The notes under the pieces: model-generated
What the model was told of the DNA's origin: nothing
Seen by the model: only the letters and a program-made list of their open reading frames with translations
The model's database searches: none
In this document: positions 63,453-64,000 of the stretch, piece after piece
Position numbering within the stretch: the first letter of the stretch is position 1
Layout of the letters: each line of letters begins with the position of its first letter
DNA from: Elgaria multicarinata webbii
Lineage: Eukaryota > Chordata > Lepidosauria > Squamata > Anguidae
DNA: 64,000 nt
Assembly: GCF_023053635.1 (NCBI RefSeq)
Contig: NC_086172.1
Location: 123,913,681-123,977,680 of the forward strand
Direction of reading: 5' to 3'
Made by a program: the position numbers and the translations under genes

Positions 63453-64000
63453 GTACATTCATGCTCTTCAAGTGTGAAACAGACGTCTGTGTAGGGCAAG
63501 CAAGCAAGAAGGATAGAAAAGAGATGGGGAAAGGGGACACCTGAGGGATGGGGAGAGATCCAATGGATGTCCTTGAGCTTTTGGCAAGCAACTAAGGTTG
63601 CAATGCTTCCATCCCTGTAAGGGTGTCCATACTATTTAACCCTCTCCACCCACAGAAAGGGAAGTTCATGAGCAGAGAAGCAGGCTTATTCACAGGCCTC
63701 TTGGGCCACAGGCACAGAAACCTTAACTGTGTCTGGCACACTCTGCGTTTTGAAGGTGGTATTGGCAAAAAGAGGGTGTTCTGGCACAGGATTGAGGAAG
63801 GCTTTGGAATGGGGCCGGGGAAAGTTTGCTAGCCCTGGAATTGGTGAACGTATTTTCCCTCCAGCTGCTTCCTCCCAGCTTCTGCCCTTGCTGGTGTGAG
63901 CCTAGTAAGCAATTGGTTTTGGCAGTCCCTTCGTCTTTGAATTGCTCCACCCAAATTTCATAGTGACTAAATTGCAGCCCCATCAGATTGCATGTAAACC
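63453..64000 (+). other. ZFYVE26 intron at right edge
   Basis: Follows donor ACAG|gtacat. No further exon or repeat seen to the window end. Confidence 0.5.

Noticed and set aside
1-64000. CRISPR arrays, bacterial operons, retrovirus-like elements
   Set aside because: None seen; tandem arrays here are microsatellites or short degenerate repeats, and all reverse-transcriptase sequence is of LINE type.

Overview
The window is nuclear DNA of a vertebrate, most likely a squamate reptile (lizard or relative). The basis is intron-rich vertebrate genes with GT/GC-AG splice sites, CR1- and L2-type LINE fragments, tRNA-derived SINEs of the kind common in lizards, many palindromic MITE-like elements, a Tc1-type element and a large Helitron. 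There is no bacterial operon structure and I recognise no retrovirus-like element. Species cannot be named from the sequence alone.

Three host genes are visible. (1) Positions 1-9.8 kb hold the 3' half of PLEK2 (pleckstrin-2) on the + strand: five exons from within the DEP domain to the stop codon, then a 3' UTR of about 1.2 kb. (2) 13.7-17.7 kb holds, on the - strand, three exons of a galectin-fold gene most like galectin-related protein LGALSL. The middle and last exons are clean, but the upstream exon does not stay in one reading frame, so it may be a decaying gene or a sequence error. (3) From 19.3 kb to the right edge runs ZFYVE26 (spastizin, SPG15), + strand. A non-coding first exon and 30 coding exons join into one open frame of 1962 codons, with every splice phase agreeing, through the FYVE zinc finger near codons 1831-1889. 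About 575 further codons, by comparison with the roughly 2540-residue human protein, should lie beyond the window.

The rest is intron and intergenic DNA rich in mobile elements. PLEK2 introns carry several palindromic elements and copies of a family with a conserved hairpin. The intergenic stretch holds a CR1 LINE. ZFYVE26 introns hold MITEs, a Tc1-type deletion derivative (40.6-41.3 kb), a reverse-oriented CR1 (43.4-44.1 kb), a 4.6-kb Helitron (49.7-54.3 kb, - strand) that has lost the catalytic heart of its Rep domain, an L2-like LINE 3' end (55.6-56.4 kb), and a short Helitron-like copy (37.2-37.4 kb) sharing the large Helitron's leader.

PLEK2 is a cytoplasmic and membrane-associated actin and phosphoinositide adaptor. 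ZFYVE26 works with spatacsin and AP-5 on late endosomes and lysosomes. I see no functional link between the genes. The main points for a second look are the MITE that abuts a ZFYVE26 splice acceptor, two GC-AG introns, the frame break in the LGALSL-like gene, the Helitron with host-like leader features and CTCF-like cores, and the PLEK2 / LGALSL-like / ZFYVE26 gene order.
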